In this document: positions 1 to 6,451 of the stretch, in pieces
How the letters are laid out: the number at the start of each line of letters is the position of its first letter
How positions within the stretch are numbered: position 1 is the stretch's first letter
DNA from: REEB95 sp035632055
GTDB taxonomy: Bacteria; Pseudomonadota; Alphaproteobacteria; ATCC43930; CGMCC-115725
DNA: 10,649 nucleotides
Reading direction: 5' to 3'
Assembly: GCA_035632055.1 (NCBI GenBank)
Contig: DASQHO010000121.1
Coordinates: 1 to 10,649, forward strand
Made by a program: the position numbers and the translations under genes
The notes under the pieces: generated by a model
The model's database searches: none
What the model was told of the DNA's origin: nothing
The model's input: the letters and a program-made list of their open reading frames with translations, nothing else

Positions 1-889
1 GGAACACACGGGCACGCTGGATCATCACCAGGAACCACGGTGGCTCGATCTCTTCGCCGACGATGGTTTCGACCTTGAAGCGCTGCACCCAGGCGAGCAG
101 CGGACGGAACAGCAGCTGATCGTAGATCAGGATCAGCACCAGCATCGCGAAGATGGCGTAGCCGACGGCTTGCAGATTGCGCTGATCGATTGCCACCGAG
201 ATATAGGAGCCGATGCCCGGCAGCAGCACGTTGGTGCCGTTGACGGTAATCGCCTCGGATGCCACGACGAAGAACCAGCCGCCCGAAACCGACATCATCA
301 TGTTCCAGACCAGCTGCGGCAGCGCGAACGGCATTTCGAGCTGCCAGAAGCTGTGCCATGGCGACAGGTGATACATGCGTGCCGCTTCGCGCAGATCGTG
401 CGGTACGCCGAGGAACGACTGGTACAGGCTGAACGTCATGTTCCAGGCCTGCGACGTGAAAATGGCGAAGATCGCCGCACACTCGTAGCCGAGCAGGCTG
501 CCGGGAAAGAGCGCGATGAAGCCCGTAACGGTGATCGACAGGAAGCCCAGGATCGGCACCGACTGCAGGATGTCGAGGATCGGGATGAGCAGTTTCTCCG
601 CCCGCTTGCTTTTGGCCGCGATCGCCGCATAGACGATGCTGAAGACGAGCGACGCCAGCAGCGCCAGCGCCATGCGCATCACCGTCCGCAGCGCATAAGC
701 GGGCAAATAGCGCGGATCGAGCGAGATCGGCAGCTGCTCGCCGGCATGAAACGGCTGACTCATCTGCTGGCTTGCCCAAGCGAGCAAAATGAGCGCACCG
801 AACACCAGCGGCAGCGCGATGCCGTCCCACACGCTCGGGCGCAGACGCGACGGCCACGCAACGATCGGCAGTCCCCAACGCTCCGCCAT
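1..889 (-). CDS. NitT/TauT-family ABC transporter permease, N-terminal part (cut by left window edge)
   Basis: This is a membrane subunit of an ABC importer of the nitrate/sulfonate/taurine type. 296 residues are visible and the frame stays open to the left edge. I see about six hydrophobic segments (roughly 24-40, 71-92, 103-127, 135-155, 195-212, 240-262). The cytoplasmic EAA loop that contacts the ATPase lies at about 167-191, with REAARMYHLSPW then PFALP. The ATG at 889 is the only start possible upstream, because an in-frame TAG lies at 919-917. Its Shine-Dalgarno is weak (GAAAG). A complete single permease would end near residue 265. Here the chain continues with RFKVETIVGEEIEPPW, the kind of linker I know from fused permeases with two BPD_transp_1 domains (about 570-590 residues), so a second domain probably lies outside the window. 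It is divergent from the nitronate monooxygenase gene. Substrate unknown. The family call is solid; the fusion is inference. Confidence 0.88.
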   Translation of the reverse strand, partial: MAERWGLPIVAWPSRLRPSVWDGIALPLVFGALILLAWASQQMSQPFHAGEQLPISLDPRYLPAYALRTVMRMALALLASLVFSIVYAAIAAKSKRAEKLLIPILDILQSVPILGFLSITVTGFIALFPGSLLGYECAAIFAIFTSQAWNMTFSLYQSFLGVPHDLREAARMYHLSPWHSFWQLEMPFALPQLVWNMMMSVSGGWFFVVASEAITVNGTNVLLPGIGSYISVAIDQRNLQAVGYAIFAMLVLILIYDQLLFRPLLAWVQRFKVETIVGEEIEPPWFLVMIQRARVF

Positions 890-1000
890 GATCTTTCGCC
901 CCGGTTGCGTGCCGCCCTAGATAAGCGCCCCGTCTTTAGCGCAGACTCGGGGCCGGATGAAAGCATCACACGCGGACGGCACGGCGATGGAGACAGAATC
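890..1000. promoter_or_regulatory. Divergent intergenic region with an imperfect hairpin
   Basis: This 111-bp gap separates two divergent starts and so should hold promoters for both the permease (leftward) and the nitronate monooxygenase (rightward). I see no convincing -35/-10 pair in either direction. An imperfect hairpin is visible: GCCCCGTCT at 927-935 can pair with AGACTCGGGGC at 943-953, leaving a two-base bulge (TC, 947-948) and a 7-base loop. It could be part of an operator or leader, but no family of regulator can be assigned. Confidence 0.3.
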
Positions 1001-1975
1001 ATGACACTGCGAACGCGTCTCACCGACAGGCTCGGTATCGCGCATCCAATTCTGCTGGCGCCGATGGGCGGAGTCGCCGGCGGGCGGCTTGCCGCCGCAG
1101 TCAGCGACGCCGGCGGTCTCGGCCTTATCGGCGGCGGCTATGGCGACGCGGCGTGGCTCGACCGCGAATTCGAAGCATCTGGCAACCGGCGGGTGGGCTG
1201 CGGATTCATCACATGGTCTCTGGCCAAGAACCCGGCGCTGCTCGACCGCGTATTGGCGCACGCGCCAGCGGCGCTGATGCTGTCGTTCGGCGACCCGCAT
1301 CCGTTCGCAGCGCGCATCCGTGCCGCCGGCAGCGTCCTCATCTGCCAGGTGCAGGATCGCGACCAGACGCTGCAGGCGCTCGACGCGGGCGCCGAGATTA
1401 TCGTCGCACAGGGCACCGAGGCCGGCGGCCATGGCGGCGCGCGCGCGACGCTGCCGCTGGTGCCGGCGCTGGTCGATCTGGTCGCGCGCCGGGCGCCCGA
1501 TGCAATGGTCGTCGCGGCAGGCGGCATCGCCGACGGCCGCGGCCTTGCGGCGGCGCTGGCGCTCGGGGCCGAAGGCGTGCTGGTCGGCACGCGTTTTTAT
1601 GCCAGCGCGGAATCGCTGGCGCATGATTCGGCCAAGGGGCGTGTCGTCGCCGCGTCCGGCGACGCGACCATGCGCACGACGATCTTTGATATCGTGCGCG
1701 GACTCGATTGGCCAAAGCCGTATACCGGCCGCGCGCTCAGCAATGCTTTCTGCGGGCGCTGGCACGGCCGCGAAGGCGAACTGACCGCGGCACAGGCCGC
1801 CGAAATGAAGCGTTACAAGGCGGCAGTCGAGGCCGGCGATTTCGCCACCGCCGTCGTCTTCGCCGGCGAGGACGTCGATCTGATCGACGACGTGCCGCCG
1901 GCGGCGGCGATCGTCGCGCGCCTGGCGGACGAGGCTGAACGCGCGCTGCGATCGGCGGCACAGCGATTGGCGTAA
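1001..1975 (+). CDS. Nitronate monooxygenase / 2-nitropropane dioxygenase family flavoprotein
   Basis: A cytoplasmic FMN-dependent TIM-barrel enzyme of 324 residues. Family members oxidise alkyl nitronates to carbonyl compounds and nitrite; the related FabK branch reduces enoyl-ACP. Visible motifs are PILLAPMGG near the N-terminus (16-24, FMN side), QGTEAGGHGG at 137-146 with the His (H144) that serves as catalytic base in class I nitronate monooxygenases, AAGGIADGRG at 172-181 and GTRFYAS at 196-202 (phosphate-binding part of the barrel). The length suits the family. I chose the ATG at 1001 because it begins at the conserved N-terminus and has GGAGA nine bases upstream; the same frame is open back to 170, but that stretch is antisense to the permease. 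It is followed after 11 bp by the diacylglycerol kinase gene, probably co-transcribed. The physiological substrate is unknown, since most family members are untested. Confidence 0.9.
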   Translation: MTLRTRLTDRLGIAHPILLAPMGGVAGGRLAAAVSDAGGLGLIGGGYGDAAWLDREFEASGNRRVGCGFITWSLAKNPALLDRVLAHAPAALMLSFGDPHPFAARIRAAGSVLICQVQDRDQTLQALDAGAEIIVAQGTEAGGHGGARATLPLVPALVDLVARRAPDAMVVAAGGIADGRGLAAALALGAEGVLVGTRFYASAESLAHDSAKGRVVAASGDATMRTTIFDIVRGLDWPKPYTGRALSNAFCGRWHGREGELTAAQAAEMKRYKAAVEAGDFATAVVFAGEDVDLIDDVPPAAAIVARLADEAERALRSAAQRLA

Positions 1976-1986
1976 GGAAGACGGCG

Positions 1987-2361
1987 ATGGAAAACACCGG
2001 CGACGAATTCAAGAACCGGTCGCTGTGGCAACGTTCGGGCTATGCGCTGAACGGCATCGTTGCCGGTCTCCATCGCGAAGGCAGCCTGCGGCTCGAGCTC
2101 GCGGTCGCCGCCGCGGCAATCATCCTATTGGCTTGGCTCAAGCCGCCGGCTTTGTGGTGGGCGGTCGGCGTGCTGATGATGGCTGCGGTGCTGGCCGCCG
2201 AACTCATCAATTCCGCAATCGAGGCGCTCGCGGACCATCTCCATCCGACGCTTCACCGCGAGATCCGCGTCGTCAAGGACATGGCGGCGGGCGCCATCCT
2301 GGTGCTGAACCTCGCGGCGCTGGTGGTGCTCGCGCTGCTGCTGGCGACGGCGTGGCGCTGA
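1987..2361 (+). CDS. dgkA: Diacylglycerol kinase, small integral-membrane type
   Basis: It phosphorylates diacylglycerol to phosphatidic acid with ATP at the inner membrane, recycling lipid released for example during periplasmic glucan or envelope synthesis (EC 2.7.1.107). At 124 residues it is close to the E. coli enzyme (about 121). An amphipathic N-terminus (1-30) precedes three hydrophobic segments (about 36-51, 55-77, 99-122). The family signature ELINSAIEALAD is at 72-83 and the cytoplasmic KDMAAGA at 97-103. E72, N75, E79, K97 and D98 correspond to the catalytic and Mg-ATP-binding residues of the E. coli protein. GGAAG sits 8 bases before the ATG. The stop codon lies in a perfect inverted repeat shared with the convergent methyltransferase gene, one base away. 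The protein ends in Trp-Arg. Identification is secure; I see no functional link to the upstream flavoprotein beyond co-transcription. Confidence 0.94.
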   Translation: MENTGDEFKNRSLWQRSGYALNGIVAGLHREGSLRLELAVAAAAIILLAWLKPPALWWAVGVLMMAAVLAAELINSAIEALADHLHPTLHREIRVVKDMAAGAILVLNLAALVVLALLLATAWR

Positions 2362-2371
2362 GCTAGCGCCA
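2353..2371. terminator. Perfect inverted repeat across two convergent stop codons
   Basis: TGGCGCT (2353-2359) and AGCGCCA (2365-2371) are exact reverse complements separated by five bases. The centre of symmetry, 2362, is the single base between the dgkA stop (2359-2361) and the convergent methyltransferase stop (2365-2363). No T-run follows on either side, so it is not a classical intrinsic terminator. It could still pause transcription or protect the 3' ends of both messages. The structure is seen directly; the role is inference. Confidence 0.45.
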
Positions 2372-3511
2372 GAATTCGCGCGTGGCGCGACGGCAGCCTT
2401 CCGCCATCGCCGCCAGCTTGGCCCACACCACCTGCGGATCGACGGCGGCCTGGCCGACCCAGGTGCCATAGCCGCAATCGCTGCCGGCAATGACGTTCTC
2501 GCGCCCGACCAGCTTCGCGTAACGGCCGATGCGTTGGGCGATGAGCTCGGGATGCTCGATGAAATTCGATTTCGATTCGAGCACGCCGGGGATCAGCACC
2601 TTGCCATCCGGCAGCTTCACCGTCTCGAACAGCGTCCATTCGTGGGCGTGACGCGGGTTCGCCGCTTCGAACGAGATCGCCGCCGGCTTCGCCTTGAATA
2701 CCAGGTCGATGATGTCGGCGATCGGCACGTCGCAATGGTGCGGCCCTTCGTAATTGCCCCAGCACAGATGCATGCGCAGGTTTTCGGCGGGAATATTGCG
2801 CACGGCGTGGTTGAGCGCTTCGATGTGCAGCGCCGCCATCTTGCGGAATTCCTTGAGGTCGAGATCGCCGAACTGGATGTGCCGGCCCATCGCCAGATCG
2901 GGACAATCGAGCTGCAGGACGAAACCGGCGTTGGCGACGGTTTCGTATTCGGGTCGCATCGCTTCGGCAATCGCCCCGAGATAGGCTTCGTGCGACGGAT
3001 AATGGCCGTTATGGAAGAACAGCGAGATCACGCCCGGCGAAGCGGCACTCATGAACGCGGCTTCATGGCGCGCACCCTGTAGCGCCGCCTTCAGATTGGC
3101 GACGTCGGTTCGCGCCGCTTCGGCGTCCTTGACGGAAATCGGTCCGTTGCAGGCGGGCGTCTTGCGCCGCGCGCGGCCGGGGTCGCCGAAGACCTTGCGG
3201 TGCAAAGTGGGAAAGTCGGCGAGATCCTTGTAGCTCGTCACTGGAATGCTCTCGCCGCCAAAGCCGGCGAGCCGGTCCTTGATATAGGTCGCGTAGCTCG
3301 GCTTCGACATTTCGCCGTCGTTGACGATATCGACGCCGGCCGCGCTCTGCTTACGAACGATTTCGCCGACGGCGTCGCGGATATGGGCGCCAAGCTGGAC
3401 ACCGTCGACGGGCACGCCTTCCTCCTTGGCGTACATGTCGCGGATGAGGCGCTCCGGCCGCGGCAGGCTGCCGGTGTGGGTGCAGAGGAAGCGTTCGGTG
3501 CTGCGTTTCAT
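2363..3511 (-). CDS. MetE-C-like zinc methyltransferase (cobalamin-independent methionine synthase II family)
   Basis: A 382-residue stand-alone protein related to the C-terminal catalytic barrel of MetE; it lacks the MetE N-terminal half, since E. coli MetE is about 750 residues. This family activates a thiol on zinc for alkyl transfer and includes short 'core' methionine synthases and epoxyalkane:coenzyme M transferase. All four zinc ligands of the MetE pattern are present: H248 and C250 (MHLCWGN), E282 (ISFEAANP) and C346 (GSDCGYGTW). HTGSLPRP at 12-19 and NDGEMSKPSY at 64-73 are the family's N-terminal substrate-side motifs. The ATG at 3511 fits the conserved start, with a modest GGACGA upstream. 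It lies 22 bp after the metal-permease gene on the same strand, so the two are probably one operon. Whether the product is methionine or another thioether cannot be told from sequence. Folate, a methyl-corrinoid or an epoxide are all possible electrophiles. Confidence 0.87.
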   Translation of the reverse strand: MKRSTERFLCTHTGSLPRPERLIRDMYAKEEGVPVDGVQLGAHIRDAVGEIVRKQSAAGVDIVNDGEMSKPSYATYIKDRLAGFGGESIPVTSYKDLADFPTLHRKVFGDPGRARRKTPACNGPISVKDAEAARTDVANLKAALQGARHEAAFMSAASPGVISLFFHNGHYPSHEAYLGAIAEAMRPEYETVANAGFVLQLDCPDLAMGRHIQFGDLDLKEFRKMAALHIEALNHAVRNIPAENLRMHLCWGNYEGPHHCDVPIADIIDLVFKAKPAAISFEAANPRHAHEWTLFETVKLPDGKVLIPGVLESKSNFIEHPELIAQRIGRYAKLVGRENVIAGSDCGYGTWVGQAAVDPQVVWAKLAAMAEGCRRATREFWR

Positions 3512-3533
3512 CGGGTCGTCCGTGCCGTTTGAC

Positions 3534-4394
3534 CTATAGAACCGGCCAGATCCAGAAGGCGATGCCGACCAGGGCGATGAAGCCGCCGCTCAGCACTTCA
3601 CCATAGCGCTCGAGCGGGCCCAGCCGCATCCGTTCGAGGCCCTGCGCCGAGATCGTGCACAACACGACGTAGGTGACGATCGTGCTCGCCGCGAACAGCA
3701 GCGACATCGCAACGATCAAGCCAGCGCCGAATTTACCGGCGGCAAAGAACGCCGGCACGCCTTCGATCATCGGCGACGAGCCGAGGATCAGCAGCAACGC
3801 GCCGCGCCCGGTCGCCTTGTGATCGTGGTCGTGCAACGGCGGATCGAACTCGATCGCCGCGGTGATCGGATGCGCCGTCGCATAAGCATGGGCGTGGATG
3901 TGAACGTGCGGCGGGCGGCCATCGTGCCGATGCAGATGCGCGTGCCGGATCGTGCCTTCGCCACGGGCATGGCTGCCGTTGTGGTCGTGATCGTGGCCGT
4001 GATGGTGGTGGCCATGATCGTGCGGATGTCCGTGGCCGTGATGATGGTCGCTATGGTCGTGGTGCATATCGCGTAGGCCGGCGATGACGAACCAGCCGCC
4101 AAAACCGATGAGCGCGACGCTCGACAGCGTGTCGACGGCGCTGCCGAAACGTTGCGCCGTTGCGACACCGAGAAGCCAGATGACGACACCGATGATCAGG
4201 GTCGAGACGACATGGCCGAAGCCGGCCTGGGCGGCGGCGCGTGCGGTCTCGCCCCGCGACCAGCCGTGCTGCCGTGCCAGCATGGTGATCGGCACCCAAT
4301 GGTCGGGCACCATGGTGTGCAGGATGCCAACCGCGACCACCGCGGCCAGCAGCAACAGCGCCGGCGCACTGTTCAGGTTGACGACCAGGGACAT
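3534..4394 (-). CDS. Nickel/cobalt-permease-like membrane protein with His-rich loop
   Basis: A 286-residue inner-membrane protein with about six hydrophobic segments (roughly 10-28, 61-80, 88-107, 198-220, 224-249, 266-284). HTMVPDH at 26-32 is an exact HX4DH motif, the nickel/cobalt-binding signature of the NiCoT/NicO superfamily. Between segments three and four lies a hydrophilic loop (111-192) in which I count 30 histidines, many as HxH, plus several Asp: a clear metal-binding region. The second half carries GSSPMIEGVPAFF (205-217), where RcnA-like proteins have a GLIPCP-type motif. The start ATG has GGAG about 8 bases upstream. It is the first gene of a two-gene operon with the zinc methyltransferase and divergent from the ABC operon. 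It could import or export Ni, Co or another divalent metal; UreH/HupE-like relatives are an alternative label. The metal and the direction are not decidable here. Confidence 0.8.
   Translation of the reverse strand: MSLVVNLNSAPALLLLAAVVAVGILHTMVPDHWVPITMLARQHGWSRGETARAAAQAGFGHVVSTLIIGVVIWLLGVATAQRFGSAVDTLSSVALIGFGGWFVIAGLRDMHHDHSDHHHGHGHPHDHGHHHHGHDHDHNGSHARGEGTIRHAHLHRHDGRPPHVHIHAHAYATAHPITAAIEFDPPLHDHDHKATGRGALLLILGSSPMIEGVPAFFAAGKFGAGLIVAMSLLFAASTIVTYVVLCTISAQGLERMRLGPLERYGEVLSGGFIALVGIAFWIWPVL
3819..4064 (-). repeat. Low-complexity His-codon tract in the permease gene
   Basis: This stretch encodes residues 111-192 of the metal permease. Read on the minus strand it is dominated by CAT/CAC codons alternating with Asp, Gly and Ala codons. 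It has two blocks: a dense one (111-138, with 17 His) and a second HxH block (151-169). Such tracts vary in length among relatives and can expand or contract by slippage. Confidence 0.7.
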
Positions 4395-4579
4395 TACGCA
4401 CTCCGTTGCGGTCCGGCGCTCAACTTATGGATTGCCGCCGGCGAAGTCTAACTTTCGCGTGCCGTCCCACCGCGACCGGCGGTAAGCGCTTGGCGGCAAA
4501 GGGGTGTTGATCGTCTTTAGGGCGTGCCGCACTATGACCGCAGCCGTAGCGCGGCAGGCGGGAGGACGGTCTGACCTCA
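4395..4579. promoter_or_regulatory. Divergent control region with TGCCGC motifs and an inverted repeat
   Basis: This 185-bp gap lies between the metal-permease start (leftward) and the ABC ATPase start (rightward). TTGCCGCCGG (4432-4441) and CCGGCGGTAA (4476-4485) pair over ten bases with one G-T, enclosing 34 bases; inside, GCGAA (4441-4445) can pair with TTCGC (4454-4458). The hexamer TGCCGC occurs at 4433 and 4525, and its reverse complement GCGGCA at 4493 and 4551. This alternating array suggests regulator sites. No regulator gene is adjacent, and I recognise no known riboswitch. That it holds both promoters follows from the gene arrangement; the operator role is inference. Confidence 0.45.
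4507..4535 (+). promoter_or_regulatory. Weak candidate sigma-70 promoter for the ABC operon
   Basis: TTGATC (4507-4512) and CACTAT (4530-4535) are 17 bases apart, the optimal spacing. Agreement with consensus is only 4/6 and 3/6. A TGCCGC motif (4525-4530) ends at the first base of the proposed -10 box, which would suit a regulator that blocks or recruits polymerase. This is weak and offered only as the best pair I see in the gap. Confidence 0.22.
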
Positions 4580-5401
4580 ATGGGCATGACGGCAACGAGC
4601 GTCCGGCGCATGGCGCCGGAAGGGGCGCGTGGCGGCCACATCGTCGTGCGCGGATTGCAAAAGCGCTACGGCACCCTGCGGGTGTTCGAAGGCGTCAATC
4701 TCGAGGTGACGGAGCGCGAGATCGTCGCGCTGGTCGGGCCGTCGGGCTGCGGCAAGACCACGCTGCTGCGCTGCATTGACGGTCTCATTCCGGCCGATGG
4801 CGAGGTTTCGGTCGACGGCGAGATCGTGCGCGAACCGCGGCCGGGCATCGCCATGGTCTTCCAGCACTTTGGGCTGTTTCCGTGGAAGACGGTGTACGAC
4901 AACGTCGCCTATGGACTGCGCATGGCCGGCGTCGACGCCGCCGAGATCGCGCGCCGCGTGCCGCATTTCATCACTCTCGTCGGCCTTTCGGGCTTCGAGA
5001 AGGCCTATCCTTATCAGCTGTCGGGCGGCATGCAGCAACGCTGCGGCCTGGCGCGTGCGCTGGCGGTCGATCCGCGCGTGCTGCTGATGGACGAACCCTT
5101 CGCCGCGGTCGACGCGCAGACGCGCGAGATCCTGCAATTCGAGCTGCTGCGAATCTGGGAGCGCCAGCCGACGACCATGCTGTTCGTCACGCACTCGATC
5201 GAAGAGGCGGTGCTGATGGGCGATCGTGTCGTCGTGTTGAAAGGCCGGCCGTCGCGCATCCACGAGGATATCGCCGTCGATTTGCCGCGGCCGCGCTCGC
5301 GTGAAACGCTGAGCCTGCCGCGCTTCGCGGAATTGCGTGAGCGAGTCTGGTCGACGTTGATGAGCGAGGCACGCAAGGCCGAATTCGAACTCGAACGCTG
5401 A
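4580..5401 (+). CDS. NitT/TauT-family ABC transporter ATP-binding protein
   Basis: The cytoplasmic ATPase that powers the importer encoded just downstream, 273 residues, of the SsuB/TauB/NrtD type. All nucleotide-binding elements are intact: Walker A GPSGCGKTT (53-61), Q-loop Gln95 in VFQHFGLFPW, signature LSGGMQQR (147-154), Walker B LLMDEP (168-173, catalytic E172), D-loop in AAVDAQTR and switch His205 in FVTHSIEEA. The FxLFPW and SIEEAVLM wording is typical of this subfamily. The start is the first ATG after a good GGGAGG, but the spacing of about 14 bases is long; the second ATG at 4586 is a possible alternative. It is the first gene of the run, 22 bp ahead of the binding-protein gene. 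The family is certain; the substrate is not indicated by the ATPase. Confidence 0.95.
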   Translation: MGMTATSVRRMAPEGARGGHIVVRGLQKRYGTLRVFEGVNLEVTEREIVALVGPSGCGKTTLLRCIDGLIPADGEVSVDGEIVREPRPGIAMVFQHFGLFPWKTVYDNVAYGLRMAGVDAAEIARRVPHFITLVGLSGFEKAYPYQLSGGMQQRCGLARALAVDPRVLLMDEPFAAVDAQTREILQFELLRIWERQPTTMLFVTHSIEEAVLMGDRVVVLKGRPSRIHEDIAVDLPRPRSRETLSLPRFAELRERVWSTLMSEARKAEFELER

Positions 5402-5411
5402 ATAAAACGCC

Positions 5412-5418
5412 AGGGAGG
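5412..5418 (+). promoter_or_regulatory. Strong Shine-Dalgarno for the first binding protein
   Basis: AGGGAGG lies five bases before the ATG at 5424 in a 22-bp gap. It is much stronger than the sites of the permease and hydrolase genes in the same run, in keeping with the need for excess periplasmic binding protein. Confidence 0.7.
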
Positions 5419-5423
5419 GAAGT

Positions 5424-6446
5424 ATGGTTCGCAAGACGTTTATCGCCGCGCTGGTCGCCTGCGCGGCATTCGCCGCACCGGCCGCACCGGCCGCTCGTGC
5501 GGCGGATGCGCCCAAGATCGTGATCGGCATTCCGGGCATTCCGCCGATCTTCAGTTCGGTCATCGCCTACGTCGCGCAGGACGAGGGTTTCTTCAAGAAA
5601 TACGGCGCCAACGTCGAATTACGGCCGTTCGACAACGGCACCGCCGCGGCGCGCGCGGTCGTCGCCGGCGATCTCGACGCGTCGTTCTCGGGCACCAACG
5701 TCGTCGTGTTCCAGATCGCCAATGCCGGCATTCCGCTCAAGGCGGTCTATGGCTTTCCGCATCCCGACATGGCGCTCGGCTCGACCGATGCCAAGCGCAC
5801 GACCTGTAAGGACCTGGTTGGCCAGCAGGTGAGCATCGACACGCCAGGCGGCGTCCGATCGCTCGCGCTCAAGGCGATGCTCGGCGCCGGCTGCCACATG
5901 AGCCTCGACCAGGTGCAGCAGGTGGCGATGGGCTCGAACACCGCGTCGGCAATGGCCTCGGGCCAGCTGACCTTCGGCGTCGTCCACACCGACGATATTC
6001 CCGACATTGAGCTGCGCGGCCACAAGAAAGTCTACGTCATCCAATCGCTGTCGAAGACCAATCCGGACACGCATTATTTGGTGATGACGGTGCGGCAGGA
6101 CCGCCTCGGCCAAAAGCGCGACGGTTTTGTGCGGGCCGTTGCCGGATTGATCGCGGCCGGCCACTTCATGGCCGATCCCAAGAACAACGCGAAGGTGACG
6201 AAGATCGCCGCGTCGGCCACCGGCCGCGATCCGGCCATTGCCAGCGCCGCAGTGAAGGGCTATCTCGCGCTCGGCGTCTGGACGGTCAACGACGACGGCC
6301 TGAACAAGCAGCAGATCGACAACTATCTCCAGATTCTCGCCAAGTCCGGCAACATCAAGGAAGGCAAGACGCCGCCGACCTACGATCAGCTTGTCGATCC
6401 GTCGATCTGGCGTGATGCCGAAGCGTTGGTGAAGAAAGGGAAGTAG
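5424..6446 (+). CDS. Periplasmic substrate-binding protein 1, NitT/TauT type (NMT1-like)
   Basis: This protein captures the solute in the periplasm and delivers it to the permease pair encoded next. It has 340 residues with a clear Sec signal peptide: basic MVRK, an Ala-rich hydrophobic core, and likely cleavage after ARA (26) or the following Ala. The mature protein starts with KIVIGIPGIPP and continues with the NMT1/SsuA-type FFKKYGANVELRPFDNG (56-72), where helix and strand form the first lobe. DTPGG at 139-143 and the downstream GSNTASAM line the cleft region in this fold. Two cysteines, C128 and C157, are the only ones in the mature chain and are both matched in binding protein 2. The ligand is unknown; family ligands include sulfonates, nitrate, pyrimidine precursors and aromatic acids. 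The two binding proteins are obvious paralogues (same motifs, same YDQLVD near the C-terminus). Confidence 0.92.
   Translation: MVRKTFIAALVACAAFAAPAAPAARAADAPKIVIGIPGIPPIFSSVIAYVAQDEGFFKKYGANVELRPFDNGTAAARAVVAGDLDASFSGTNVVVFQIANAGIPLKAVYGFPHPDMALGSTDAKRTTCKDLVGQQVSIDTPGGVRSLALKAMLGAGCHMSLDQVQQVAMGSNTASAMASGQLTFGVVHTDDIPDIELRGHKKVYVIQSLSKTNPDTHYLVMTVRQDRLGQKRDGFVRAVAGLIAAGHFMADPKNNAKVTKIAASATGRDPAIASAAVKGYLALGVWTVNDDGLNKQQIDNYLQILAKSGNIKEGKTPPTYDQLVDPSIWRDAEALVKKGK
5472..5494 (+). repeat. Short period-9 repeat in the signal-peptide coding region
   Basis: About 2.5 copies of a 9-base unit (CCGCACCGG in register 5473-5481 and 5482-5490, then CCGC) encode the AAPAAPAA part of the signal peptide. 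It is a plausible slippage site whose change by one unit would keep the frame and only alter signal-peptide length. Confidence 0.5.
5589..5607 (+). repeat. Direct repeat copy 1, shared by the two binding-protein genes
   Basis: A 19-base stretch, TTCTTCAAGAAATACGGCG, is identical at 8198-8216 in the second binding-protein gene, at the same place in the protein (FFKKYG). It most likely reflects common descent and codon constraint rather than a functional DNA element. Confidence 0.6.
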
Positions 6447-6451
6447 CGGCG

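Noticed and set aside
170..1000. Long in-frame N-terminal extension of the nitronate monooxygenase (open from 170).
   Set aside because: It is antisense to the well-supported permease gene and gives an Arg/Gln/His-rich sequence without family similarity. The ATG at 1001 has a Shine-Dalgarno and begins at the conserved N-terminus.
917..1765. 282-residue open frame on the minus strand.
   Set aside because: Antisense shadow of the nitronate monooxygenase gene; composition (Arg/Asp/His/Gln-rich) is typical of a GC-rich shadow frame and no motif is recognisable.
2534..3082. 182-residue plus-strand open frame inside the methyltransferase region.
   Set aside because: Antisense to a gene with all four zinc ligands conserved; the product has no recognisable family.
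3819..4064. Possible tandem DNA repeat or CRISPR-like array in the His tract.
   Set aside because: There is no regular unit or spacer pattern, and the reading frame explains it as a low-complexity protein loop.
3819..4076. Plus-strand open frame rich in Val and Met across the His-rich tract, resembling a membrane protein.
   Set aside because: It is the complement of CAT/CAC and GAT/GAC codons, which read as ATG, GTG, ATC and GTC; its hydrophobicity is an artefact of the His/Asp repeat on the other strand.
4504..4779. 91-residue plus-strand open frame overlapping the ATPase start.
   Set aside because: Out of frame with the ATPase, with no motif; its internal ATG at 4534 falls in the proposed promoter region.
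4577..5563. 328-residue open frame on the minus strand.
   Set aside because: It lies opposite the ABC ATPase with all its motifs intact and overlaps the start of binding protein 1; no recognisable domain in the antisense product.
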